This document shows, piece by piece, positions 15,574 through 22,866 of a stretch of DNA of 44,922 nucleotides. A program made the translations under genes and the position numbers. The number at the start of each line of letters is the position of its first letter. The first letter of the stretch is position 1. The DNA is from Planctomycetota bacterium. Lineage in GTDB: Bacteria > Planctomycetota > Phycisphaerae > Phycisphaerales > UBA1924. Location of the stretch: positions 1-44,922 of the forward strand of contig JACTNA010000023.1 of NCBI GenBank assembly GCA_014584315.1, in the 5' to 3' direction. The notes under the pieces are model-generated. The model searched no databases and was not told the DNA's origin. It saw only the letters and a list, made by a program, of their open reading frames with translations.

Positions 15574-16260
15574 TCAGTCCCCGCGCACTTCGCGGATGCG
15601 CACGTTGCGGAAGCGCACCTCGAGCGGGTCGGTCCGGTCGCCCACGCCGTGCACCTGCAGCGCGATGAACCCGCTGCGCGTCATCCCGTCGGTGAGGTCG
15701 GCGGCGGGCACGCCGTTGATCCAGGTGCGGATGCGCGTCCCCACCGCCTCGACGCGCATGTGGTTCCATTCGTTCTGCCTGAACGCCGCCCGCGCGTCCG
15801 GGTTCGCGCTCAGGTCGGCGAGCCAGCCGCGCCGGCCCTCGTCGTAGATGCCCCCGGTCCACGCCCGCGCCGACGGGTCGATCTCGGCCTGGTAGCCGTG
15901 GACGCGGCCGTCGCGGTAGGCCGGGTCGCTGCGCGAGCGGAACTGCACGCCCGAGTTCAACTCGGGATGCACGAGAAACTCGACTTCCAGGACGAAGTCC
16001 GCGTACTCGCGCTCGGTGCAAAGGAAGGTGTTCTCGGTGTTCGGCGCGGTGCGGCCGACGATGACCGCGGGCTTGAGCGGGTTGGGGCGCTCGACGACGA
16101 ACTCCGCGTTCCCGCCGCGCTTGACCCAGTCGTGCAGCGTGAACCCGTTGAAGAGCGGCTCGAAGGTCTCGGTCCGCCCGGACGAGCCGCCCGAACCGCC
16201 GGCGCACGCGCCCAGCGCGATCGACGCGGCGACGGCGAGGGTGGCGGCGAGGGTCCGCAT
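15574..16260 (-). CDS. DUF1080 / 3-keto-disaccharide hydrolase family lipoprotein
   Basis: 228 aa. The signal peptide ends in the lipobox LGAC (Cys19), so the protein is lipid-anchored outside the cytoplasm. The rest is a concanavalin-like jelly roll of the DUF1080 family, with FEPLFNGFTLHDWV at the front and NEWNHMRVEAVGTRIRTWINGVPAADL typical of the family. Family members cleave oxidised (3-keto) glycosides; the family is greatly expanded in planctomycetes. Substrate unknown. The ATG is preceded by TAGACT (16267-16272) 6 nt upstream, a leaderless pattern, divergent from dnaX. Confidence 0.88.
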   Translation of the reverse strand: MRTLAATLAVAASIALGACAGGSGGSSGRTETFEPLFNGFTLHDWVKRGGNAEFVVERPNPLKPAVIVGRTAPNTENTFLCTEREYADFVLEVEFLVHPELNSGVQFRSRSDPAYRDGRVHGYQAEIDPSARAWTGGIYDEGRRGWLADLSANPDARAAFRQNEWNHMRVEAVGTRIRTWINGVPAADLTDGMTRSGFIALQVHGVGDRTDPLEVRFRNVRIREVRGD

Positions 16261-16266
16261 GGGGTG

Positions 16267-16308
16267 AGTCTACGGCCCGCCGACGCCGCCGGGACGGGGC
16301 CGTACAAT
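16267..16308. promoter_or_regulatory. Divergent leaderless promoters between the DUF1080 gene and dnaX
   Basis: The 55-bp gap between the divergent starts holds two -10-like boxes: TAGACT on the minus strand (16267-16272, 6 nt before the ATG at 16260) and TACAAT on the plus strand (16303-16308, 7 nt before the ATG at 16316). There is no room for a 5' leader or Shine-Dalgarno sequence on either side. Confidence 0.55.
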
Positions 16309-16315
16309 CGACCCC

Positions 16316-17470
16316 ATGGCCTACACCGTCCTCGCCCGCCGCTACCGCTCGCGTGACTTCGACGAGGTCGTCGGCCAGGAGCCGATCGCGCGGACGCTCC
16401 GCAACGCGATCCGGGCGGGGCGAGTGGCGCATGCGTACCTCTTCTGCGGCACGCGGGGCGTGGGCAAGACCACGATGGCCCGGCTCTTCGCCAAGGCCCT
16501 GAACACGCCCAAGGACGGCGCACTGAGCGACGAGGTCGCCCAGGCCATCATGACCGGACGCGACCAGGACGTCATCGAGATCGACGCGGCGAGCAACCGC
16601 GGCGTGGAGAACGCGCGGGAACTGATCGCCAACTGCGTCTACCGCCCGATGCGCGGGCCGTACAAGGTGTACATCATCGACGAGGTGCACGGCCTGACGC
16701 GCGACGCCTTCAACACGCTCCTCAAGACGATGGAGGAGCCGCCCGAGCACGTCAAGTTCATCCTCTGCACCACCGAGGCGCACAAGGTCCCGGCCACGAT
16801 CCAGAGCCGATGCCAGCGGTTCGACTTCCGCGACATCCCGTCGTCGCTGATCGCCGAGCACCTGGCGAACGTGATCCGGCAGGAGGGCCTCGAAGCCGAG
16901 CCGGAACTGATCGCGGAGGTGTCGAGGCTGGGGAACGGGTCGATGCGCGACGCGCTCTCGCTGCTCGACCGCATCATGGCCGCGGGCGAGCCTCGGCTCA
17001 CCGTCAAACTGCTCGAGGAACTGCTCGGCCTGCCGGACCGCACGCTCGTCGGCGCGCTGATCGACGCGTTCGCGGACGGCGACGCGGGGGCTGCTCTCGA
17101 CCGCACCGCGGAACTGCTCGCCAAGGGGGTGGGCGTCGAGCAGTTGCTCGAGACGCTGATGTCGCGCCTGCGGGACCTGATGATCCTGGCCGCGTGCGGG
17201 CCGCGGACGCCGCTGCTGGACCTCTCCGGCCCGACGCGCGAGGAGGAGTCGGCCCGCGCGTCCCGGTTCGACGCGGCGGGCCTGGTCCACATGATCGCCG
17301 TGTGCGAGAGCGTGCAGCGAGCGGCCAAGGGGAGCGCGATGCCCCGGGCGGTGCTGGACGCGGGCATCGTGCGTCTGGCGATGACGGAGCGGCTGGCGGA
17401 CGTCACCGCGCTCGTCGCGCACCTCGAGGGCGGAGGCCCGCCGGGAAAACCGGACCGGCGGCGGGGGTAA
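16316..17470 (+). CDS. dnaX: DNA polymerase III gamma form (zero-frame product of dnaX)
   Basis: 384 aa. AAA+ clamp-loader subunit with Walker A GTRGVGKT (45-52), Walker B IIDEVH (Asp122, Glu123), sensor-1 Thr in CTTEAHKVP and the SRC motif with arginine finger Arg165. Collar domain III covers about 240-370. The zero frame stops at TAA 17468-17470, soon after residue 378, where a slippery site lies. Unusually, the zinc module (four Cys between Walker A and B in most DnaX proteins) is absent: residues 61-85 hold no cysteine. The ATG has TACAAT 7 nt upstream and no ribosome site. Confidence 0.9.
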   Translation: MAYTVLARRYRSRDFDEVVGQEPIARTLRNAIRAGRVAHAYLFCGTRGVGKTTMARLFAKALNTPKDGALSDEVAQAIMTGRDQDVIEIDAASNRGVENARELIANCVYRPMRGPYKVYIIDEVHGLTRDAFNTLLKTMEEPPEHVKFILCTTEAHKVPATIQSRCQRFDFRDIPSSLIAEHLANVIRQEGLEAEPELIAEVSRLGNGSMRDALSLLDRIMAAGEPRLTVKLLEELLGLPDRTLVGALIDAFADGDAGAALDRTAELLAKGVGVEQLLETLMSRLRDLMILAACGPRTPLLDLSGPTREEESARASRFDAAGLVHMIAVCESVQRAAKGSAMPRAVLDAGIVRLAMTERLADVTALVAHLEGGGPPGKPDRRRG

Positions 17471-17940
17471 GGGCCGACCCGCCGCCGCGGGGCGCGCCCG
17501 ACGAACGCCGAGCCGTGCCCCTCGCCGTGCCCCCCCCTGCTTCAACAAAGGCCGCTCGCGCCGAGCGTCCCCCGGTTCCGATGGCTCGCTCGTGGGCCGA
17601 GGTGGTCGCCCGCGCCTCGCACCGCCTGCGCGCGCTGCTCGCGGGCGTGGAGGCAGGCCCGCTCGACGCCGATCCGGTGGTGCTGCACGCCCCTGCACGC
17701 TCGATGGGCCTGATCGAGCCGCAGCGCGAGGCGGTCGAGCGGCTCATCGGCGAGGCGACGGGCAGGCGCGTCCGCGTCGAGATCCGCGAGCGAGCGGCGG
17801 ACGAAGCCCGCCCCGAGGCCCAGACCGACACACCACGCCCGGAGGTGAGCGTCACGGATCACCCGCTCGTCAGGGCCGCGATGGAGGCGTTCGACGGCAC
17901 GGTCGGGCGCGTCACGCCCAAGCGGCCGAGCGAAAGTTGA
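16316..17940 (+). CDS. dnaX: DNA polymerase III tau form of dnaX, made by -1 frameshifting
   Basis: The frame one base back continues from 17449 to TGA at 17938-17940. Joined at the slippery codons this gives 378 + 163 = 541 aa, a normal tau length. The extension starts with a Pro/Ala-rich linker. It then has a folded segment (SWAEVVARASHRLRALLAG to RVRVEIRE) that resembles the C-terminal domain of other DnaX tau proteins, which contacts the polymerase. The domain is coding by composition and pattern, so the zero-frame stop is not the true end of the gene. The alternative is a single-base sequencing error giving only the long form; the ordered frameshift elements argue against it. Confidence 0.82.
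17426..17487 (+). promoter_or_regulatory. Programmed -1 ribosomal frameshift signal in dnaX
   Basis: Elements in order: a Shine-Dalgarno-like purine stretch GAGGGCGGAGG (17426-17436); the slippery heptamer G_GGA_AAA (17443-17449), in phase with the zero-frame codons GGA AAA; a 6-nt spacer (17450-17455); and a perfect 10-bp stem CGGCGGCGGG (17456-17465) with CCCGCCGCCG (17478-17487). The zero-frame stop TAA (17468-17470) sits in the 12-nt loop. After slipping, tRNA-Gly re-pairs with GGG and tRNA-Lys with AAA. Confidence 0.8.
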
Positions 17941-18035
17941 CAATGGACAGCGGACAGTGGACAGTCGGATCCGATCCTCTCGCGCGGCGGACTGTGTGAT
18001 GTCCACTGTCCATTGTCCACTGCCCACTGCTCTCG
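17938..18035. repeat. Inverted pair of GGACAGT/TCCACTG repeats at the dnaX stop
   Basis: The left arm begins in the tau stop codon itself (TTGACAATGGACAGCGGACAG from 17937) and runs to about 17976. The right arm (about 18001-18030) carries the complementary TCCACTGTCC words. The same family lies at 11100-11245 and 31727-31759. The right arm encodes the first residues of the downstream Nudix gene. Confidence 0.75.
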
Positions 18036-18733
18036 ATGCGCTCCGCGTCGAGATCGCTCCCGGCCCGCCCCCCGCGCCGACCGACGCGATGCTCGCACGC
18101 TGGGACAGCCTGCGCGCGCGCACGCCGAGGCTCTTCAACGGCCCGATCCTCGCGTTCGTCGGCTACGACGATTCGACTCGCGTTGTCCACGCCCGGCGCG
18201 ACTTCTACATGCGCCTCGCCTGCCAGGACGAGCACGACCCTCCGGAGGTGATGCTCCTCGGCGTGACCGGCCTGCTCATCGCTCCGGGCCGGGACGCCGT
18301 CCCCCGCGTCATGCTCGGCAAGCGAAGCCGCGACGTGTGGGCCTGCCCGGGCCTGTGGGAGTTCGGCCCCGCCGGCGGCCTGAGCGCGCCGGGCGTGTTC
18401 GATCGCGACGCCCCTGCCACCATCACCGGCGCGGCCGTGCTCGACCATCTCCTGCGCGAAATCCGCGAAGAGACCGGCATCGCCGAGCCGCCCGCCCGCG
18501 CGACGGTCGAGTGCCTGACGATCGACCGCGAGGGCCGGGGCGCGGACATCGTCATCCGCGCCGAGTACGTCGCGCCGCCCGAAACGCTCTCGCGCTCCGA
18601 CGCGCCGGACTCGTGGGAATACGACGAGACGCGATGGCTCACGCTGGCCGAACTCGCCGTTTTTACGGCCTCGCACGGCGACGAGATGATCGCGCCGACG
18701 CGAGCGATCGCGCGGGGGCTGGTTGGGGGTTGA
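17999..18733 (+). CDS. Nudix hydrolase family protein
   Basis: 244 aa. The Nudix box is recognisable as a Gly-rich segment followed by LLREIREETGIAEP (about residues 159-172), with the REIREETG core that binds Mg2+. GLWEFGPAGGL upstream is typical of Nudix enzymes that hydrolyse nucleoside diphosphates linked to another moiety. Substrate unknown. The start is uncertain: the ATG at 17999 lies inside a repeat arm, so residues 2-10 (STVHCPLPT) are repeat-derived; a later start near ATG 18089 is possible. No ribosome site is visible. Five GGCTTGG repeats follow the stop directly. Confidence 0.8.
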   Translation: MSTVHCPLPTALDALRVEIAPGPPPAPTDAMLARWDSLRARTPRLFNGPILAFVGYDDSTRVVHARRDFYMRLACQDEHDPPEVMLLGVTGLLIAPGRDAVPRVMLGKRSRDVWACPGLWEFGPAGGLSAPGVFDRDAPATITGAAVLDHLLREIREETGIAEPPARATVECLTIDREGRGADIVIRAEYVAPPETLSRSDAPDSWEYDETRWLTLAELAVFTASHGDEMIAPTRAIARGLVGG

Positions 18734-18768
18734 GGCTTGGGGCTTGGGGCTTGGGGCTTGGGGCTTGG
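18734..18768. repeat. Five tandem GGCTTGG heptamers directly after the Nudix stop
   Basis: The stop TGA (18731-18733) is followed without a gap by five exact copies of GGCTTGG. The convergent TPR gene ends 20 nt further on. Same 7-bp period as the ACAGTGG array at 11100 but a different unit. Confidence 0.8.
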
Positions 18769-18787
18769 GGCGCGTGAGGACGAACTC

Positions 18788-20149
18788 CTAGCGCTTCCGT
18801 CGCAGCGCCCGCCCCGCGAGCCAGGCGGCGACTTCCACCAGCGCGTGCACGCGGAGGCGGAGGCGGAGGCGGCGGAGTGAGGGGTCGTCGGGGTCGATCC
18901 GGCAGGCCTGGGCGGCCCAGTAGCGTGCCCGCGTCCACTGGCCCTGCTCGAGGTAGGCGAGGGCGAGGTTGTGCATCGGGGCGACCATCGTCGGGTCGAG
19001 GCGCAGGGCCGCCCGGGCCGACTCCATGCCGCCGGCGAGGTCGCGGAAGCGGAACCGCGCCACGCTGAGGCCGTGGTGGGCGTCGGCGTCGTTGGGCCGC
19101 TGGTTCAGCACGCGGGCGAAGACTGTTGCCGCCTCTTTCGGACGGTCGGCGTCCAGCAGCAGGCGGGCCAGTTCGGCCGCGTCCTCCGGCTCGGAACGCT
19201 CCGGGTGGCGGGCCTGGTCGGCGAACTCCTCGAGCAGCAGGTCCGCGGCACGATCGGCGTCGCCGGGCTTGTCGCGCTGCATGAGACACTCGGCGAGCGC
19301 GCACCGCGCGCCCGGGAACTCCGCGTTCAGGCGGACGACCACGTCGAATTGCACCAGCGCACCGGCCCGGTCGCCCTGCCGTTCGGCCAGTTCGCCGAGG
19401 TGGAAGTGGGCGTCGGGGTTGTCGGGTTCCAGTTCGAGCACGCGCCGGAACTTCTCGCCGGCCTCGGCGAAGCGGTTCATGTCGGTGAGCAGGCAACCGA
19501 GGTCGAGCAGCGTCTCGATGTCGCCGGGGTCGCGCCGCAGTTCCAGCAGGTACAACTGTCGCGCGCGTTCGTGGCGACCCGTGCTGGCGTAGGCCTCGGC
19601 GAGCCTCGCCTGGACGCGCGGCAGGTCCGGGTCCAGACGCGCCGCCTCGCGCAGGCACCAGACCGCCTTGTCGTGCAGGCCGCGGTCGAGGAGCGAGTCG
19701 GCCATGGCGGCGTAGATGTCCGCGTGGTCTGGGGCGAGTTGCTGTGCCATGTAGAACAGGAGTTCGGCCTGCTCGTGGCGGGCGAGACGGGCGTTGGCCT
19801 CGATGCGGTAGGTGAAGGCGTCGAGGTTCTGGGGGTCGAGGGAGGCCGCCTTCTCGAGCAGCGGGAGCGCCCCCTCGGGGTCGCCCGCCCGGAGGCGGTT
19901 GAGGCCGGCCAGCACGGCGGTCGGGGCGTCGTCGGGGCGCAACTCGGCGGCGCAGGCGAACGCCTCGGCGGCTTCGCGGTAGCGCCCCGCCGCTTCCAGC
20001 GTCAGGCCGAGGTTGAACTGCCACTCCGCCTGGTACGGGTTGCGCGAGAGGGCCTTGCGCAACTCGGACTCGGCCTCGTCCCAGCGCCCGGCTTCGTAGA
20101 GCTCGTGGGCGCGTTCAACGTGCTCTTCGGCGTCGAACCAGTCGTTCAT
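18788..20149 (-). CDS. Tetratricopeptide-repeat protein
   Basis: 453 aa built almost wholly of TPR units of 34 residues, about ten to eleven, from residue 8 to about 420. Typical cores are AHELYEAGRWDEAESELRKALSRNP and LGLTLEAAGRYREAAEAFACAAELRP. There is no signal peptide. A weakly hydrophobic stretch and basic tail (WLAGRALRRKR) close the protein. TPR proteins act as protein-binding scaffolds; the partner cannot be read from sequence. A -10-like TACCAT (20188-20193) lies about 38 nt before the ATG. It is transcribed divergently from the HEAT-like gene and convergently with the Nudix gene. Confidence 0.88.
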   Translation of the reverse strand: MNDWFDAEEHVERAHELYEAGRWDEAESELRKALSRNPYQAEWQFNLGLTLEAAGRYREAAEAFACAAELRPDDAPTAVLAGLNRLRAGDPEGALPLLEKAASLDPQNLDAFTYRIEANARLARHEQAELLFYMAQQLAPDHADIYAAMADSLLDRGLHDKAVWCLREAARLDPDLPRVQARLAEAYASTGRHERARQLYLLELRRDPGDIETLLDLGCLLTDMNRFAEAGEKFRRVLELEPDNPDAHFHLGELAERQGDRAGALVQFDVVVRLNAEFPGARCALAECLMQRDKPGDADRAADLLLEEFADQARHPERSEPEDAAELARLLLDADRPKEAATVFARVLNQRPNDADAHHGLSVARFRFRDLAGGMESARAALRLDPTMVAPMHNLALAYLEQGQWTRARYWAAQACRIDPDDPSLRRLRLRLRVHALVEVAAWLAGRALRRKR

Positions 20150-20243
20150 GTCGCCTCGCCGATGGCCCCCGGAAGACGGGCCGACCGATGGTAGGGAGAA
20201 CGCCCAGCAACATCAATGCCGGGGCGACGGTAGGATCGGGGCG

Positions 20244-22295
20244 GTGGGCCGGCGTTGGTCGCCGCACGCCCTCCGTGGGAGCCGACAACGCGTGGGACGG
20301 AGGCCGGACAGATCGGCGCGGCGGCCGGGGTGCGCCCGATGGGCGTTGTCGATCCCGGTGGCGATCGCGGTGGCCTGTCCCTCCGCCCTCGCGCTCCAGA
20401 ACGGCGCGGCTCCGCCGACCGCTGCGGCCGCCGCCGCGACCCCGGATTCGTTGCTCGCGCTGCTCGACGACGCCGCCGCCGCGCCGGCCGATCGCGAGCG
20501 CACGGCCGCGCTGCTCGTGGATCGGTGCGTCGAGCCTGAGGTCCTGCGCCTGGTGGGCGACGTGCTCGCCCGCGCGGACGACGCGGCGGGGTCGCGTCGC
20601 CTGCTCCTGGCGGCGATGGCGCGCTCGCCGTCGGTCGCGCCCGAACTCGGCGCGCCGCTGGCCGCGCTCGCGATCGCGTCGACGCCCGAGCACACGCCCG
20701 CCGTGCTCGGCGCGCTGGCGAGCGTCCGCACGCGCGAGGCCGCGCGGACGATCGTGGCGTTCGTCGAGCCGAGCCGCCCGGCGCCGGTGCGCACGGCGGC
20801 GTACGACGCGCTCGAACGGCTCGCGGCGCGGACCGACCTGCCGCGCACGCCCGAGGCGTGGCAGGCGTGGTTGGTGCGGGTCGAGTCGCTGCCGGAGCGG
20901 CTGTGGCAGCGGGAGTTGATCGAGTCGCTGGCGAGGCGGAGCGCGGACCTGTGGCAGCGCAACGAGCGAGCGAAGTCGCGCCTGGTCGACACCACGCGCC
21001 GGCTGTACCTCCTGGTGCCCGCGGAGGAGCGGCTGACGATGCTCGCGTCGCTGCTGCGCGACGATCGCGACGAACTGCGGCGCCTGGGCTTTGAGTTGGC
21101 CGCGCGCGAACTCTCGGCGACGAACACGCTCGGGGGCGAGGTCGCGTCGGCGTCGATCTCGCTGCTCGAGCACGCGGGGGCGGAGGTTCGCGCCGAGGCG
21201 GCCCTGCTGGTGAGCCGGCTGGCGCCCCCCGAGGCCGAGCCTGTGGTCGGGCGCGCCCTCGCCCGGGAGACGGACGCCCGCGCCGCCGAGGCCCTGCTCG
21301 TCGCCGCGACCCGCTGGCCCTCGCCCGTGATCCGCGGGCCTGCGCTGGCGTGGCTGGAACGCGAGTCGGGGGCGCGCGGCGCGGCGGCGGACGCGCTGCT
21401 CGCGCTGCACCGCGCCGGGTTGCTCGACGACCCGACCGATCGGCAGCGCGTCGTCGAGGCGCTGCGCGCCGTTCCGGCCGATGCGCTCAACGCCGCCGCC
21501 GTCCGGCTGCTCGCCGCGCTCGGGGACGGCGCGGACCGGCGCGTCGTCGCGACGCTGCTTGGCTCGACGCGGGCGGGAGTCCGCGCCGCCGCCGCGGAGA
21601 GTCTCGCGCCGTTCGCGGAGTTCACGGGCGCGATCACGGCCCGGGCGGCGGACGACCCCGGCCTCTTCGCCGCGGCGTGCAAGGCCGTGCAGGCGCACCT
21701 GCCCGCGGTCGAGGCGTTCGAGCGGATGGTGCTGTTGCCCGCGCCGTCGCCGGCCGCGCACGCGGCTGCGCTGGACGCGTTCGTCGAGTTGCTCACGCCC
21801 GCCGACCGCGTGGCGGTGGCGCGCGTGGTGCGTTCGCCGGCGCGGCGGGAACTCGCGCTCGGGCCGCTCATCGAGGGTGCGATGGCCCGCAACCTCGACG
21901 AGCGCGACCGTGTCGAGGCGATCCTGCTGCTCGCCGAGGCTCGCCTGGCCCTCGGACGCGCCGAGACCGCGCTGGCCGTGCTCGGTGTGATGCCCGAGGA
22001 GACGGACGATGCGTCCCACGCCCGCGCCGTGCGTGCCCGGCTCGGCGCCTTGGTCGCGCTGCGGCGCTTCGACGAGGCGGCCGCCCTGAACGCGGACGCC
22101 GACGCCTGGCTCGACGCCCTCGATCGCGCCGCCTCGCTCCCGCACGCCGAGGAGGCGGCGGACACCTTCGAACGCCTCTTCACCGGCCGACTGACCGACG
22201 CCCAGACCGCCCGGCTCGCCGCCCTGCGCGAGGCGCTCCGGGCCCAAACCGGCGAAGAACCCGGCGACGACGAGCAGAACGAGCCGGACCGCTGA
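20244..22295 (+). CDS. Secreted HEAT/ARM-like alpha-helical repeat protein
   Basis: 683 aa from the GTG at 20244. A hydrophobic segment (WALSIPVAIAVACPSALA) about 35 residues in looks like a signal peptide with a long basic n-region, followed by an Ala-rich linker. The rest is Ala/Leu/Arg-rich paired helices resembling HEAT repeats (for example LLRDDRDELRRLGFELAARELS, AGVRAAAAESLAPFAEF). The last ~120 residues look more TPR-like. No catalytic motif is seen. The start was chosen because TAGGAT (20231-20236) ends 7 nt upstream; GTG 20292 would give a more usual signal peptide. It probably acts in the envelope as a binding scaffold. Confidence 0.7.
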   Translation: MGRRWSPHALRGSRQRVGRRPDRSARRPGCARWALSIPVAIAVACPSALALQNGAAPPTAAAAAATPDSLLALLDDAAAAPADRERTAALLVDRCVEPEVLRLVGDVLARADDAAGSRRLLLAAMARSPSVAPELGAPLAALAIASTPEHTPAVLGALASVRTREAARTIVAFVEPSRPAPVRTAAYDALERLAARTDLPRTPEAWQAWLVRVESLPERLWQRELIESLARRSADLWQRNERAKSRLVDTTRRLYLLVPAEERLTMLASLLRDDRDELRRLGFELAARELSATNTLGGEVASASISLLEHAGAEVRAEAALLVSRLAPPEAEPVVGRALARETDARAAEALLVAATRWPSPVIRGPALAWLERESGARGAAADALLALHRAGLLDDPTDRQRVVEALRAVPADALNAAAVRLLAALGDGADRRVVATLLGSTRAGVRAAAAESLAPFAEFTGAITARAADDPGLFAAACKAVQAHLPAVEAFERMVLLPAPSPAAHAAALDAFVELLTPADRVAVARVVRSPARRELALGPLIEGAMARNLDERDRVEAILLLAEARLALGRAETALAVLGVMPEETDDASHARAVRARLGALVALRRFDEAAALNADADAWLDALDRAASLPHAEEAADTFERLFTGRLTDAQTARLAALREALRAQTGEEPGDDEQNEPDR

Positions 22296-22301
22296 CCCCG
22301 A

Positions 22302-22655
22302 TCACGGCGTCCCCGGCGCGTCGGGCTTGCGCCACGGGATGTCCGGGTCCTTGTGCAGGACTCCCGCGCTGCGTTTGACGCACTGGCGGCAGGCGTGGAC
22401 GCCGTCGAAGAGGGGGCTGCTCCACGCGGGGTCGGCCTTGCGTTCGAGGCAGAGGCGGCACTCGTAGCCGGCGGGGGCGGCGTTCGTGCCCAACATCACC
22501 AGTTCGGTGTAGGCGATGCTGAGGCACGGGCCGCAGATGCACGCGCCGCGGTGGCCCTCGACCATCGGGCGGTCGAGCGTCCACTCCGCGCCGCAGAAGT
22601 CGCACATCACGTCCGACATGTCGAGGTTGTTCTCGTCGCACCCGGCGCGTCGCAT
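22302..22655 (-). CDS. Small protein with a ClpX-type C4 zinc finger and a second CxxC pair
   Basis: 117 aa. CDFCGAEW...ACICGPCLSIAYTEL (about residues 18-52) has the spacing and context of the zinc-binding domain at the N-terminus of ClpX. A second set, CRLC and CRQC (about 67-90), could bind another zinc ion. There is no ATPase domain, so this is not ClpX. It may be an adaptor or a free-standing dimerising zinc finger; function unknown. The ATG at 22655 has TACCAT (22661-22666) 5 nt upstream, which supports this start over the ATG at 22619. It converges with the HEAT-like gene, 6 nt apart. Confidence 0.75.
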   Translation of the reverse strand: MRRAGCDENNLDMSDVMCDFCGAEWTLDRPMVEGHRGACICGPCLSIAYTELVMLGTNAAPAGYECRLCLERKADPAWSSPLFDGVHACRQCVKRSAGVLHKDPDIPWRKPDAPGTP

Positions 22656-22670
22656 GAGGGATGGTACGGG

Positions 22671-22789
22671 GGAGGAGGGATCAGGGGATCAAGGGAAGAG
22701 GGATCAAGGGAAGAGGGATCAAGGGAAGAGGGATCAGGGGAAGAGGGATCGAGGGAGCAGGGGAGGAGGGATCGAGGGAGCGGGGGAGA
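22671..22789. repeat. 15-bp direct repeat AAGAGGGATCAAGGG, about seven imperfect copies
   Basis: Purine-rich units of 15 bp (variants with CAGGGG, CGAGGG) fill most of the gap between the divergent zinc-finger and glycosyltransferase genes. One strand is almost all purine. Open frames through it read as Gly/Arg/Lys/Glu-rich strings and are not genes. Confidence 0.85.
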
Positions 22790-22866
22790 CTGCGCACGGC
22801 TCGGACGCGGCGCTGCCGGCCGGGCGGGGCCTTTCCGTGCCCCGTCTCGATAGACTCCGACCGCGC

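Noticed and set aside
16810..17448. Separate gene in the -1 frame upstream of the dnaX slippery site
   Set aside because: Before 17449 this frame overlaps the AAA+ and collar domains of dnaX and reads as Arg/Ala/Gly noise. Only the part after the slippery site is protein-like, so it belongs to tau.
14702..17698. Long upstream extension of the histidine kinase frame on the minus strand
   Set aside because: The frame stays open to 17698 but runs antisense to dnaX and out of frame through trmB and the DUF1080 gene. The kinase starts at 14701 with a ribosome site and a proper membrane helix.
22671..22789. CRISPR array
   Set aside because: The units are contiguous 15-mers without unique spacers, and no cas gene is present.
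22516..22866. N-terminal extension of the glycosyltransferase through the 15-bp repeat
   Set aside because: The translation is repetitive Gly/Lys/Arg/Asp sequence antisense to the zinc-finger gene. The ATG at 22867 precedes the first membrane helix directly.
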